The notes: a model not told the origin generated them from the sequence alone. A stretch of DNA of 64,000 bases from Poriferisulfidus sp963668445 (GCA_963668445.1 OY764335.1:620001-684000); one strand, 5' to 3'. Shown: positions 34,958 to 44,375, counted from the stretch's first letter. Numbers and translations: made by a program.

Positions 34958-35742
34958 GCAACATCCATCCGACTGCGACCGTGCATCCGGACGCGCAACT
35001 CGGCGCGGACGTGACGGTCGATCCGTATGCGCTTATCCATGAGGGCGTGCAGGTGGGGGACCGGTGCCGCATCGGCGCGTACAGCGTCCTCCATCCGGGG
35101 CTTTCGATGGGCGCGGACAACCAATTGTCCGAACACGTGGTGCTAGGCGGGCTGCCGCAGGACATCGACTTCGATCCGGCCACTCCCAGCGGCGTGGAGA
35201 TCGGCTCCGGCAATCGATTCCGCGAGTTCTGCACGGTGCATCGCGCGACGCAGGCGGGGCAGGCGACACGCGTCGGTTCGGAGTGCCTGTTCATGTTCAG
35301 TTCGCATGTGGCGCACGATTGCGCGATCGAAGACCGGGTCGTCGTCGGTGCTTACACCGCGTTGGCGGGCCACGTGCAGGTTGGCGAGCAGGCGTTCGTG
35401 AGCGGGACGGTACTGGTGCATCAGCATGTGCGCATCGGGCGGCTGAGCATGACGGCCGGCATGGTGCCGATGAATCGCGACGTGCTGCCGTTCGCGCTAT
35501 TGGGTCGTGACCCGGTCGCGCATTACGGGCTGAACCGGGTCGGGTTGAAGCGGGCGGGCATCGATGGGGCGCGGTATCGCGAACTGGAGAACGCTTGGCG
35601 GGCCTTGCGCGACGGGGCCAAAGCGGAGGAGCTTCCCGGCTCCAGCGAGGAGGTGGCCCACCTCAAGACATGGTTGGCGGAACCCAGCCGTCGCGGTCAT
35701 TGCGGCTTCGTGGCGCCGAGGCGCCGCCGTCAATCGGTATAA
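34954..35742 (+). CDS. lpxA: UDP-GlcNAc O-acyltransferase, LpxA-like
   Basis: A 262-residue left-handed beta-helix acyltransferase with hexapeptide repeats from residue 1 to about 190. The motifs NRFREFCTVHRAT and FSSHVAHDC (catalytic His) and the C-terminal GLNRVGLKRAGI match LpxA, which performs the first step of lipid A synthesis. It overlaps ligA by four bases rather than lying in the usual lpxD-fabZ-lpxA-lpxB cluster. It may therefore be the relocated essential copy or a second, specialised acyltransferase. The last 20 residues are a basic tail. Confidence 0.82.
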   Translation: MSNIHPTATVHPDAQLGADVTVDPYALIHEGVQVGDRCRIGAYSVLHPGLSMGADNQLSEHVVLGGLPQDIDFDPATPSGVEIGSGNRFREFCTVHRATQAGQATRVGSECLFMFSSHVAHDCAIEDRVVVGAYTALAGHVQVGEQAFVSGTVLVHQHVRIGRLSMTAGMVPMNRDVLPFALLGRDPVAHYGLNRVGLKRAGIDGARYRELENAWRALRDGAKAEELPGSSEEVAHLKTWLAEPSRRGHCGFVAPRRRRQSV

Positions 35743-35743
35743 T
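35738..35743 (+). promoter_or_regulatory. -10 box upstream of yaaA
   Basis: TATAAT overlaps the lpxA stop codon and lies 26 bases before the yaaA ATG. No matching -35 seen. Confidence 0.4.
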
Positions 35744-35768
35744 TCGGACTGCCGAATCGGGTTGCGCC

Positions 35769-36533
35769 ATGCTGATCGTTTTGTCCCCTTCGAAGACCCT
35801 GAATCCGGATGCGCCGGCGGATGCCGCCCTCTGCACCCAGCCGGCCTATCTGAAAGAGTCGCGGCAGTTGATTCGGCGGCTGCGCGAGATGTCGCCCGAC
35901 GAGATTGCGGAACTGATGCGCATCAGCATGAACCTCGCCCATCTCAACTACGATCGCTACCGCCAATGGCGGACGCCGTTCACGACCGACAACGCCAAGC
36001 CGTCGGCATTGGCGTTCAAGGGCGATGTGTATACGGGACTGGGCGCGGACGATTTCACGAAGCGCGACCTGAACTTCGCGCAGAAGCATCTGCGCATCCT
36101 GTCGGGTCTGTACGGTCTGCTGCGGCCCTTGGATCTGATTCAGCCCTATCGGCTGGAAATGGGCACCCGGCTGGAGACGGCGCACGGCGCCAATCTGTAC
36201 CAGTTCTGGGGCGACCGGATCAGCCGCGGCCTGCAGACGGAACTGGCGATGCAGAAGGAGCCGGTGCTGGTGAATCTGGCTTCACAGGAATACTTCAAGG
36301 CCGTCGATCCGGGGGCCTTGAGGGCTCCGGTAATCACGCCGGTGTTCAAGGAGCGCAAAAAGGGCCAGTACCGCGTCATCGGCCTGTTTGCCAAGAAGGC
36401 GCGCGGCATGATGGCGCGCTACATCATCCGCAATCGGCTGACTGGAGTCAGCGACATACTCAACTTCGCCGAGGGCGGCTACCGGCATGCGCCCGAGATG
36501 TCGACGCAAACGGAGTGGGTGTTCGCCCGCTGA
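35769..36533 (+). CDS. yaaA: Peroxide-stress protein YaaA
   Basis: A 254-residue member of the DUF328/YaaA family, which lowers intracellular free iron and limits oxidative damage under hydrogen peroxide stress and can bind DNA. It opens with MLIVLSPSKTLN, and contains AFKGDVYTGL, LRILSGLYGLLRPLDLIQPYRLEMGT and the C-terminal RLTGVSDILNFAEGGY. The ATG at 35769 gives the family N-terminus; the longer frame upstream is antisense-like noise over lpxA. It is separated from mpl by 18 bases. Confidence 0.95.
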   Translation: MLIVLSPSKTLNPDAPADAALCTQPAYLKESRQLIRRLREMSPDEIAELMRISMNLAHLNYDRYRQWRTPFTTDNAKPSALAFKGDVYTGLGADDFTKRDLNFAQKHLRILSGLYGLLRPLDLIQPYRLEMGTRLETAHGANLYQFWGDRISRGLQTELAMQKEPVLVNLASQEYFKAVDPGALRAPVITPVFKERKKGQYRVIGLFAKKARGMMARYIIRNRLTGVSDILNFAEGGYRHAPEMSTQTEWVFAR

Positions 36534-36551
36534 ACCGCGCCGGCATCCTTC

Positions 36552-37970
36552 GTGCATCTTCACATTCTGGGCGTGGCCGGAAGTTTCATGGCCGGCCTTG
36601 CCCGCATTGCGGCCGAGTCCGGGCATCGGGTCACCGGTTCGGATGCGGCCCTGCACCCCCCGATGAGCGTGCAACTGCAGGAGGCGGGCATCGAATGCCG
36701 GGTCGGCGACGATCCGGCGCAGTTGGAGCCGCCGCCGGATTGCGTGGTGGTGGGCAACGTCATGACAAGGGGGCGGCCGGTCGTGGAGGCGCTGCTGAAC
36801 CGTTCGATCCCCTATGCGTCGGGGCCGCAATGGCTGGGCGAGCATGTGCTGCGCGAACGCCATGTGCTGGCGGTCGCAGGCACGCATGGCAAAACGACCA
36901 CCAGCGCGATGCTGGCGCACATTCTGGGCGAAGCCGGGCTCGAGCCCGGCTATCTGATCGGCGGCGTGCCGGCCGGGACGCGACGCAGCGCACAAGTGGG
37001 CCGGGCGCCTTACTTTGTGATTGAGGCGGACGAATACGACACCGCATTCTTCGACAAGCGTTCCAAGTTCGTGCATTACCGGCCGCGGACGCTGATTCTG
37101 GGCAACCTTGAATACGACCATGCTGATATTTTCGACGATCTGGAGGCGATCCAGCGCCAGTTTCACCATCTGGTGCGCACGGTGCCGGGCGACGGCCGCA
37201 TTCTATGCTGGGCGGACGATCCGCATCTGCAGCAAGTGCTGGAGATGGGCTGCTGGACGCCGGTTGAGACGTTCGGCCTCGGTGAGGATTGCGACTGGTC
37301 GTGCCGGTGGCAACCGGGGGAGGAACTGGCCGTACGGCATGGCGGGTGCGATTATCGGGCTCCGGGCTATCGTCCGATAGGCCGGCACAATGCATTGAAT
37401 GCGACGGCGGCGGTTGCAGCGGCTGTGCACGTCGGCGTTCCGACAGAGATGGCGCTGGGAGCGTTGGCATCTTTCGCGGGCGTACTGCGCCGGTTGAACC
37501 GGTACACGGAGGCACGGGGCGAGGCCGCTGGAGAACTGTGCTTGTACGACGATTTCGCCCACCACCCGACCGAAATCCGGGCCAGCATCCAGGCCGTGCA
37601 AGAGCGGCATCCGGGGCAGGCGGTGCTGGCCATCGTGGATCTGGCTTCCAACAGCATGCGGCTCGGAGCGCATCGGGATGGGCTGGAGGCGGCGCTGCAG
37701 GATGCCGCGCAAAGCATTCTGTGCGTGCCGCAGGATCTGCAATGGGATGCGCAGGCATGGGCGCAGTCCAAAGCGGACGTACAGGTCGCGGAAGGATTCG
37801 AGGCGCTTGCAGAACAGGCCGCTTCGGCATGGCGGACGCTGTCGGAGAGGGATTCGGGCGCGGCGGTGGTGCTGGTCATGAGCAACCGTCCGGGATCGGA
37901 CGTATGCGAGAAACTCGCATCGCGCCTGATGGCGCTGGAAGCATCGGGAGCGGGCGATGAGCACGATTGA
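36552..37970 (+). CDS. mpl: Murein tripeptide ligase Mpl
   Basis: A 472-residue Mur ligase that reattaches recovered L-Ala-gamma-D-Glu-meso-DAP to UDP-N-acetylmuramate in peptidoglycan recycling. The GTG start leads directly into HLHILGVAGSFMAGLA. The ATP-binding loop is GTHGKTTTSAM (near residue 114), followed by EADEYDTAFFDKRSKF and LEYDHADIF, which are specific for Mpl, then RHNALNATAA and YDDFAHHPTEIRA. Length is normal. It overlaps the thioredoxin gene by 14 bases. Confidence 0.95.
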   Translation: MHLHILGVAGSFMAGLARIAAESGHRVTGSDAALHPPMSVQLQEAGIECRVGDDPAQLEPPPDCVVVGNVMTRGRPVVEALLNRSIPYASGPQWLGEHVLRERHVLAVAGTHGKTTTSAMLAHILGEAGLEPGYLIGGVPAGTRRSAQVGRAPYFVIEADEYDTAFFDKRSKFVHYRPRTLILGNLEYDHADIFDDLEAIQRQFHHLVRTVPGDGRILCWADDPHLQQVLEMGCWTPVETFGLGEDCDWSCRWQPGEELAVRHGGCDYRAPGYRPIGRHNALNATAAVAAAVHVGVPTEMALGALASFAGVLRRLNRYTEARGEAAGELCLYDDFAHHPTEIRASIQAVQERHPGQAVLAIVDLASNSMRLGAHRDGLEAALQDAAQSILCVPQDLQWDAQAWAQSKADVQVAEGFEALAEQAASAWRTLSERDSGAAVVLVMSNRPGSDVCEKLASRLMALEASGAGDEHD

Positions 37971-38322
37971 ACTGACGAAGGACAATTTCAACCAGACGGT
38001 CGACGGCAACAATCTGGTGGTGGTGGATTTCTGGGCGGAATGGTGCGGGCCGTGCAAGAGCTTCGCGCCGATCTTCGAGACGGTGTCGGACAACCATCCG
38101 GACGCGGTGTTCGGGAAGGTGGATACGGAGCAGCAGCCGGAACTGGCGCAGGCGTTCCAGATCCGTTCGATTCCGATGCTGATGCTATTCCGCGAGCAGG
38201 TCCAACTGTTCGCGCAGCCGGGCGCGCTGTCCATTGCGCAGCTGGAGGATCTGGTGCAAAAGGCGAAGGAATTGGACATGGAGCCGATCCGCGCCCAGAT
38301 CCGCGAGCGGCAGGGTTCATGA
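37957..38322 (+). CDS. Thioredoxin
   Basis: A 121-residue protein with the redox motif WCGPC (VVVDFWAEWCGPCKSFAPIF) and the cis-proline in IRSIPML. The C-terminal helix is extended by about 12 residues (ELDMEPIRAQIRERQGS) compared with E. coli TrxA. It has no signal peptide, so it is cytoplasmic. It starts inside mpl and its stop overlaps the exporter start by four bases. It could be a special-purpose thioredoxin; the trxA name is not certain. Confidence 0.93.
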   Translation: MSTIELTKDNFNQTVDGNNLVVVDFWAEWCGPCKSFAPIFETVSDNHPDAVFGKVDTEQQPELAQAFQIRSIPMLMLFREQVQLFAQPGALSIAQLEDLVQKAKELDMEPIRAQIRERQGS

Positions 38323-40133
38323 CGGACGCGATGTCGGTTTCCGGCGAGAGCCCGCCTTCGGAGTACACGCTTGGCTACCTGATTCGCTTGGTTCGGCACA
38401 ACCGCCGGCAGCTTGTCTACGCGCATCTAGTGGCGGTGGCAGCCACCGCGGCCAGCATCCCGCTGCCGCTGCTGATGCCCTTGCTGGTGGATGAAGTGTT
38501 GCTGGGACAGCCGGACGTGCTGGTGCCGGCCATCCAGTCGCTGGTGCCGGAAGCATGGCACGGGCCGATCTTGTACGTAGGCGCCATTCTGCTGCTGACG
38601 GTGATGCTGCGGTTGGCTTCGATCATGTTGCATGCGCTGCAGACGCGCGAATTGGCCATCGTGTCCAAGGATCTGATCTGCCGGTTGCGCTGCCAATTGT
38701 TGTGGCGGCTGGAGCGGACGTCGCTGTCGGAGTTCGAGACGCTAGGCAGCGGCACCGTATCGGCGCATCTGGTGACGGATCTGCAGACGGTCGATGATTT
38801 CGTCGCCATCACGGTCGGCAAGTTCGTCGTGGCGGTGCTGACCGTCGTCGGCACGGCGGCCGTGCTGCTGTGGCTGCACTGGGAGCTGGCTCTGTTCATC
38901 CTGTGCATGAACCCGCTGGTGATCTATTTCACCATCGTGCTGGGCCGACGCGTCAAGGAGCTGAAGCGGCGGGAGAACTCGGCGATCGAACTGTTCCAGC
39001 AGGCCCTAACGGAAACGCTGGACGGCATCCATCAGATCCGCGCCAGCAACCGCGAACGCCATTACATCCGGCGCGTGGTCGACGGCGCACTGGGCGTGCG
39101 CGACACGTCGGCCATGTACGCCTGGAAGAGCGATCTGGCGAACCGCGTCTCCAATACCGTCTTTCTGCTCGGCTTCGACATGTTTCGGGCGGTGAGCATG
39201 CTGATGGTGGTATTCTCGGATCTGACGATCGGCCAGATGATGGCCGTGTTCGGCTATTTGTGGTTCATGATCGGGCCGGTGCAGGAGATTCTGGGCGTGC
39301 AGTACGCCTACTACGCGGCCTCCGCCGCTCTGGATCGGGTCAGCCGCGTGCTGAGGTTCCGGGAAGAGCCGCGCTATCCGAGCGTACGCGACCCGTTCGC
39401 GAGTGCGTCCGCCGTGGCGGTGGAGATGGAGGATGTCAGTTTCGCCTTCACGCCTGGCGCACCCGTGTTGAACCATGTCACGCTGCGCGTGGCGGCGGGC
39501 GAGACGGTCGCGTTCGTCGGTGCTAGCGGCGCCGGCAAGTCGACGCTGATGCAGGTGCTACTGGGCTTGTATCCGGCGGCGCAGGGCGACTTGCGGTTCG
39601 ATGGCGTGCCGGTGCAGGAGATCGGCTTCGATGTGGTGCGTAGCCATGCCGCGATTGTGTTGCAGCATCCGGTGCTGTTCAACGATACGCTACGCGCCAA
39701 CCTGTCGCTGGGTCGGGAATGGGCCGATGCCGATTTATGGGAAGCGTTGCGCGTCGTGCAGCTGCTGGAAGCCGTGCAGGGCATGCCGGGCCGGCTGGAG
39801 GCGCAATTGGGCGTGGACGGCATCCGCCTTTCCGGCGGCCAGCGCCAGCGGCTATCAATTGCCCGGGCGGTGCTGATGAAGCCGAAGATATTGATTCTGG
39901 ACGAAGCGACATCCATGCTGGATGTGCATACCGAAGAGCGGCTGCATCGCGAACTGTTTGCGCGTTGCGCTCGGGCGACCAGGCTGATTGCGGCGCATCG
40001 CCTCAGCGCGATCCGGCATGCCGATCAGGTGTATGTGCTGGAAGACGGACGGATCGTGGAGCAGGGCGGGCCGCAGCAGCTGATGGAAGAGGACGGCCTG
40101 TATGCGCGGCTGTACGCCCGGCAGGCGCACTGA
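38319..40133 (+). CDS. ABC exporter with fused membrane and ATPase domains
   Basis: A 604-residue half-transporter of the MsbA/ABCB type. Six membrane helices occupy about residues 28-330 (for example VAVAATAASIPLPLLMPLLVDEVLL, ILYVGAILLLTVMLRLASIML). The ATPase domain has Walker A GASGAGKS (near residue 402), signature LSGGQRQR and Walker B LILDEATSMLD, with a switch histidine in AAHRLSAI. The substrate is unknown; lipid, peptide or drug are all possible. It is coupled to thioredoxin by ATGA, a pairing that might suggest a thiol-linked substrate, but that is speculation. Confidence 0.92.
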   Translation: MTDAMSVSGESPPSEYTLGYLIRLVRHNRRQLVYAHLVAVAATAASIPLPLLMPLLVDEVLLGQPDVLVPAIQSLVPEAWHGPILYVGAILLLTVMLRLASIMLHALQTRELAIVSKDLICRLRCQLLWRLERTSLSEFETLGSGTVSAHLVTDLQTVDDFVAITVGKFVVAVLTVVGTAAVLLWLHWELALFILCMNPLVIYFTIVLGRRVKELKRRENSAIELFQQALTETLDGIHQIRASNRERHYIRRVVDGALGVRDTSAMYAWKSDLANRVSNTVFLLGFDMFRAVSMLMVVFSDLTIGQMMAVFGYLWFMIGPVQEILGVQYAYYAASAALDRVSRVLRFREEPRYPSVRDPFASASAVAVEMEDVSFAFTPGAPVLNHVTLRVAAGETVAFVGASGAGKSTLMQVLLGLYPAAQGDLRFDGVPVQEIGFDVVRSHAAIVLQHPVLFNDTLRANLSLGREWADADLWEALRVVQLLEAVQGMPGRLEAQLGVDGIRLSGGQRQRLSIARAVLMKPKILILDEATSMLDVHTEERLHRELFARCARATRLIAAHRLSAIRHADQVYVLEDGRIVEQGGPQQLMEEDGLYARLYARQAH

Positions 40134-40267
40134 GCGGCGGATGCTGCGATTCGATTGGGACTGGTTCGGCCGTCACGCCTTCTCGTACTTCAATTCGGCC
40201 GTTTCTAGAACTTCATCGCGAAAACCGGGGTGGAGTCCGGCTATGGTGTGGATTTCCGCAGACCTTC

Positions 40268-40579
40268 ATGCTCCAGGAACTGAAGCGGCAGAGCGACGCG
40301 TATTATCGGAGGGAGCGCTTCTACCACTACCGCGATAAGAGCGGGGCGGAGGTCGATGTCGTGGTACAGCGCAGCGACCGGAAGATTGCGGGGGTCGAGG
40401 CCAAGGCGTCCGCGACGGTCAAGAGCGAAGATTTTCGCGGACTGCTGAAGCTTCGGGACATGCTGGGCACCCGTTTTGCGAATGGCGTTGTGCTGTACAA
40501 CGGCGAAGCCGTCAGAAGGTTTTCCGACAGGCTCTATGCGGTTCCGATCCAAGCACTCTGGGAGCCGGGGTTCGAATAG
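40268..40579 (+). pseudogene. C-terminal fragment of a DUF4143 ATPase
   Basis: The frame encodes about 103 residues: FMLQELKRQSD..., YHYRDKSGAEVDVVVQR, GVEAKASATV, GVVLYNGEAVRRF and YAVPIQALW. These correspond to the end of the DUF4143 domain of AAA_14-type ATPases, the same family as the intact gene at 48184-49440 but clearly a different member. The AAA domain and the start of DUF4143 are missing; the 130 bases upstream hold only broken frame. It is a decayed gene left between the exporter and hemL. Confidence 0.75.
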
Positions 40580-40677
40580 GGCGTCTCACATCCCATCAGG
40601 CCGTGTGTGCGGTGCCCTGCACATCGGACGGATTGCGCCCCGCCTATGCCCGATGTGGAGATCGGTTGGGAGGGGCA

Positions 40678-40930
40678 TCAAGTTCCGAACATTATAAAAA
40701 TGATTGCCGCCAGAATTAGAACTATTACCCAATTGGTCCCATTACTCCATGCCTCTTTTCGTTGTTTCTCGATTTCCCTTTTCCTTTCCTCCGACCGGCC
40801 GCTATTTACCGCAATGCCAATTAACAGGAACACCACGCCGATGGCTGCAATAACAAAAACCCGCGCTTGGAGATGGTAGGAGCATGAGAAATAGCCCCGC
40901 TAGGGCAAGAAAAGCGCCTATTCCAATCAT
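40678..40930 (-). pseudogene. Small membrane-protein gene with one frameshift
   Basis: From the ATG at 40930 (AAGGGGG upstream) the minus strand reads MIGIGAFLALAGLFLMLLPS. The frame then breaks, and after a one-base shift near 40870 it continues as QARVFVIAAIGVVFLLIGIAV, a charged stretch (SGRSEERKREIEKQRKEAW) and VIVLILAAIIFIMFGT, ending at 40678. Together this is about an 83-residue protein with three hydrophobic helices. The frame in front of the shift is closed by a stop at 40802-40804 on its own. It lies 80 bases downstream of hemL, is richer in A/T than its neighbours, and is probably a recently inactivated gene. The family is unknown to me. Confidence 0.55.
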
Positions 40931-41009
40931 AGCAACCCCCTTACATAATGGGACTTAATGTACCAAAATCGACAGGGCCCGTTTCTTTTATCGCAAATCT
41001 TCTGCAAGT

Positions 41010-42302
41010 TCATGAGCCCGCGCTTTGCATGGCCTCAAAGGCATGCGCGGCCGCTTCAAGGGTTCGGTCGATGTCGTGCGGCGCGTGCGCACCAGACAGG
41101 AATCCGGCTTCGTAGCTGGAAGGCGCCAGATAGATGCCGCCTTCGAGCATCAGATGGAAGAAGCGGCGGTAGGCTTCGGCATCGCAGGCCAGAACGTCGG
41201 CATAGTTTCGCACGGGGCCGTGCGGCGTGAAGAAGATGCCGAACATGCCGGTCGCTTCGACGGCTTCGAACGGGACCCCGCAGGCGTACGCTTGTTCGCG
41301 CAAGCCATCCACAAGGCGTGCGGCATGGGCTTGCAAGGCTGGGTAAAACCCGTCTTGTGCAACCAGATCCAGCGTGGCCAGTCCGGCGGCCATGGTGACG
41401 GGATTGCCGGATAGGGTGCCGGCCTGATAGACCGGCCCGAGCGGCACCAGATGCGCCATCAGGTCGGCGCGGCCGCCGAAGGCGCCGACCGGCAGGCCGC
41501 CGCCGATGACTTTGCCGAGCACGGTCAGGTCGGGCGTGATGCCGAAGCGTTCCTGAGCGCCGCCGAGCCCGACGCGGAAGCCGGTCATGACTTCGTCGAA
41601 GATCAGGAGGCTGCCGTACTCGCTGCAGCAGTCGCGCAAGGCGTGCAGGAAATCCGGTTCCGGCAGGATGCAGCCCATGTTGCCGGCAATCGGTTCCACG
41701 ATGACGGCCGCAATCTGTTCGCCGCGCTCGGCGAAGATCGCCCGCACTTCGCCGGCGTCGTTGTACTGGGCCGCTTCGGTGTGCTGGACGGTGGCGGCCG
41801 GGACGCCGGGCGACGAGGGGATGCCGTGGGTCAGGGCTCCGGAGCCGGCCTGCACCAGCAGGGCGTCCGCATGGCCGTGGTAGCAGCCGGCGAATTTGAC
41901 GATGCGGTCGCGGCCGGTCGCGCCGCGGGCCAGACGGATGGCGCTCATGGCCGCTTCGGTGCCGGAGTTGACGAGCCGCACCTGCTCCAGCGACGGGACC
42001 AAGGCGCACAGCCGTTCGGCCAGCGCTGTCTCCAGAAGATGCGGAGTGCCGAAGCACAGTCCTTGCGCCGCGGTTTCTTGGACTCGGCGGACGACTTCCG
42101 GATGGGCATGGCCGACGATCATCGGCCCCCACGAGCCGACGTAGTCGATGTAGGCGCGTCCGTCCGCGTCATAGAGGCGGGCGCCCTCGCCGCGCTGCAT
42201 GAAGACCGGCTTGCCGCCGACGGCGCCAAAGGCGCGCACCGGGGAATTGACGCCGCCCGGAATCCAGCGGCACGCGGCATCGAAAGCGTTCGAATCAATC
42301 AT
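41010..42302 (-). CDS. hemL: Glutamate-1-semialdehyde 2,1-aminomutase
   Basis: A 430-residue PLP enzyme that converts glutamate-1-semialdehyde to 5-aminolevulinate in the C5 heme pathway. The PLP lysine is in VLGKVIGGGLPVGAFGG. Also present are VNSGTEAAMSAIRLAR, CYHGHADALLV, EPIAGNMGC and FDEVMTGFRV. The ATG at 42302 overlaps the thiE stop by eight bases; a longer upstream frame has no family match. The thiE-hemL pair is a common proteobacterial arrangement. Confidence 0.97.
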   Translation of the reverse strand: MIDSNAFDAACRWIPGGVNSPVRAFGAVGGKPVFMQRGEGARLYDADGRAYIDYVGSWGPMIVGHAHPEVVRRVQETAAQGLCFGTPHLLETALAERLCALVPSLEQVRLVNSGTEAAMSAIRLARGATGRDRIVKFAGCYHGHADALLVQAGSGALTHGIPSSPGVPAATVQHTEAAQYNDAGEVRAIFAERGEQIAAVIVEPIAGNMGCILPEPDFLHALRDCCSEYGSLLIFDEVMTGFRVGLGGAQERFGITPDLTVLGKVIGGGLPVGAFGGRADLMAHLVPLGPVYQAGTLSGNPVTMAAGLATLDLVAQDGFYPALQAHAARLVDGLREQAYACGVPFEAVEATGMFGIFFTPHGPVRNYADVLACDAEAYRRFFHLMLEGGIYLAPSSYEAGFLSGAHAPHDIDRTLEAAAHAFEAMQSAGS

Positions 42303-42915
42303 GGCGTTCGAATTGCTGCGCAATGGCGCGGGCGGAGGCCGCGATGTCGGGTTGCGCGAACACGCCGCTGCAGACGGCGAGCGCATCGGCGCCGGCACGA
42401 ATCAACGGCGCGGCGTTGCCGGCATGGATGCCTCCGATGGAGCAGACGGGGACGGCCAGTTCGCTGCAGGCCCGCATCAGAATCTCCATGGATGCCGTTG
42501 CGGCGTCGGGCTTGGTGGGGCTGGGGTGGAAGCTTCCGAAGGCGACATACGAAGCGCCGTCGCGCACGGCATCCTCAGCGCGGGCCAAATCATTGTAGCA
42601 AGAGGCGCCGATAAGCCCGTCGGGAAATCGCGCCCGCGCTTCGGCGACGGCAATGTCGTCCGCGCCCAAGTGCACGCCGTCGGCGCCCAGCTCCAGAGCC
42701 AGCTCGAGATCGTCGTTGATGATGAGAGGAATGCGGCGAGTGCGGCACAGTGCGAGCAGGCGTTCGGCGCGTGCCGCCCGTTCCTTCTTAGCGGCGTTCT
42801 TGTCGCGGTACTGGATGGCTTGCGCGCCGCCGTCCGCGGCTGCGGCGGCCGCGTCCAGAAGATCCGGACAGCCGTCCGGAGTCAGCGCGTACAATCCTTG
42901 TAGGAGGCGGGTCAT
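42295..42915 (-). CDS. thiE: Thiamine-phosphate synthase
   Basis: A 206-residue TIM-barrel enzyme that joins HMP-pyrophosphate and thiazole phosphate to thiamine phosphate. Typical motifs are GLYALTPDG, AIQYRDKN, LIINDDLELALELGADGVHLG, IGASCYNDLARA, YVAFGSFHPSPTKPDA and SIGGIHAGNAAPLI. Length is standard. It is first in the thiE-hemL unit and divergent from the MATE gene, with 81 bases between the starts. No TPP riboswitch was recognised upstream. Confidence 0.96.
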   Translation of the reverse strand: MTRLLQGLYALTPDGCPDLLDAAAAAADGGAQAIQYRDKNAAKKERAARAERLLALCRTRRIPLIINDDLELALELGADGVHLGADDIAVAEARARFPDGLIGASCYNDLARAEDAVRDGASYVAFGSFHPSPTKPDAATASMEILMRACSELAVPVCSIGGIHAGNAAPLIRAGADALAVCSGVFAQPDIAASARAIAQQFERHD

Positions 42916-42996
42916 GAAATCACTGCGTCCCTATGCGGCGTCGATCGGCGCGGACGCCGGATGCCGTCCGCATGGCCTTCTATTCTAGGGGCATCG

Positions 42997-44352
42997 ATGC
43001 ATCTGTCCGGCATGCCTTGGTTCGCGCAACTTAAAAGCCGCCTGCCGACGGCGGACGACCACAAGCGCCTGTGGCGCATCACCGGGCCGATGATCCTGAC
43101 GGGGCTTGCCACGCCGATGCTGGGCCTGGTGGACACCTTCGTGATGGGGCATCTGGAGGCGGCCTACTATCTGGGCGCGGTGGCGGTCGGCGCTTCGCTG
43201 GCGCAGATGCTGTTCTGGGGTGCGGGCTTTCTGCGCATGAGCACGACCGCGCTGGCCGCCCAAACCTCCCACGACGCCCCGACGGCGCAGCTGGTGCTCT
43301 GGCGCGCCTTGCTCATGGCCGGCCTGCTGTCGGCTCTGGTGCTGGCTTTCCGCGGGCCCATCCAGCATTTCAGCTATGCCGTGCTGGTCTTGGAGGCGGA
43401 GGTCAACCAGCATTCCCGGTGGTATTTCGAGATCCGCATCTGGAGCATGCCGGCGGTGCTGCTCAATTTCGCCATCTGGGGCTGGTGTTTGGGCATGCAG
43501 AACGTCCGGGCGCCGCTGTACTTGGCGCTGTGGATCAATATCGTAAACATGGTCCTGGACGTGGTCTTCGTCTTCCATCTGGGCTTGCAGACGCGGGGCG
43601 TGGCCTATGCGTCGCTGGTCGCGGACTACAGCGGCCTGCTGCTCGGCGCCGTGATCCTGTGGCGGATGGTGCGTCCGCTGCCGCCGTCGGACTGGCGCGG
43701 CCTGTGGCATCGCCCGGCCTGGTGGAGCCTGTTCTCCGTGAACCATCATCTGTTCGTGCGCACGGCGCTGCTGCTGTCCGTCTATGTCTTCTTCACGGCG
43801 CAAAGCGCCAAGCTGGGGGAGATCGTGCTGGCGGCCAATGCCGTGCTGCTGAATTTCCTGTACCTTGCGGCCTACGGCATGGACGGCTTCGCGCATGGGT
43901 TGGAGGTGCTGTGCGGACGCGCCGTCGGCACCCGGGACCGGCGGCTGTTCGAGCGCGTCGTGGCGACGGCGGGGTTCTGGTGCGCCTTGAGCGGGCTGGC
44001 CATGATCGCGGCGTTCGCTTGGGGCGGCGCGGCGCTGATCGGGCGCTTGACCGAACTGCCCGAAGTCCGAGAGGCGTCCGCCGCCTATCTGCCGTGGCTG
44101 GTGGTCGCGCCGCTGTTCTACCTGCTGCCGTTCCTGCTGGACGGACTGTTCATCGGCACCACCCGCACCCGCGAGATGCGCAATTCCATGCTGCTGTCGA
44201 TTCTGGCGTATCTGCTTCTGTGGCGGTTCTCCGGAGGGCTGGGCAACCACGGCATGTGGCTGGCGATGCTGGGGTTCATGATCGCCCGCGGCGCGACGCT
44301 CGGCTATTACGCCTTCCGGATCGAGCGCGCGGGCGGGTTCGTGCCGCGCTGA
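42997..44352 (+). CDS. MATE-family transporter (DinF-like)
   Basis: A 451-residue multidrug and toxic compound extrusion protein with about twelve hydrophobic segments. The opening WRITGPMILTGLATPMLGLVDTFVMGHLEAAYYLGAVAVG is characteristic of DinF-type MATE proteins, and YGMDGFAHGLEVLCGRAVGTRD is the matching mid-protein motif. It exports cationic or other toxic small molecules using ion gradients; the exact substrate is unknown. An in-frame ATG at 42961 would add 12 residues; the chosen start has AGGGG upstream. It is divergent from thiE. Confidence 0.92.
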   Translation: MHLSGMPWFAQLKSRLPTADDHKRLWRITGPMILTGLATPMLGLVDTFVMGHLEAAYYLGAVAVGASLAQMLFWGAGFLRMSTTALAAQTSHDAPTAQLVLWRALLMAGLLSALVLAFRGPIQHFSYAVLVLEAEVNQHSRWYFEIRIWSMPAVLLNFAIWGWCLGMQNVRAPLYLALWINIVNMVLDVVFVFHLGLQTRGVAYASLVADYSGLLLGAVILWRMVRPLPPSDWRGLWHRPAWWSLFSVNHHLFVRTALLLSVYVFFTAQSAKLGEIVLAANAVLLNFLYLAAYGMDGFAHGLEVLCGRAVGTRDRRLFERVVATAGFWCALSGLAMIAAFAWGGAALIGRLTELPEVREASAAYLPWLVVAPLFYLLPFLLDGLFIGTTRTREMRNSMLLSILAYLLLWRFSGGLGNHGMWLAMLGFMIARGATLGYYAFRIERAGGFVPR

Positions 44353-44375
44353 CCGGGTCGGGCCGCCGGGCTCGG

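Noticed and set aside
42916..42996. TPP riboswitch ahead of thiE
   Set aside because: The 81-base gap is too short for the element and lacks the conserved CUGAGA and related core strings.
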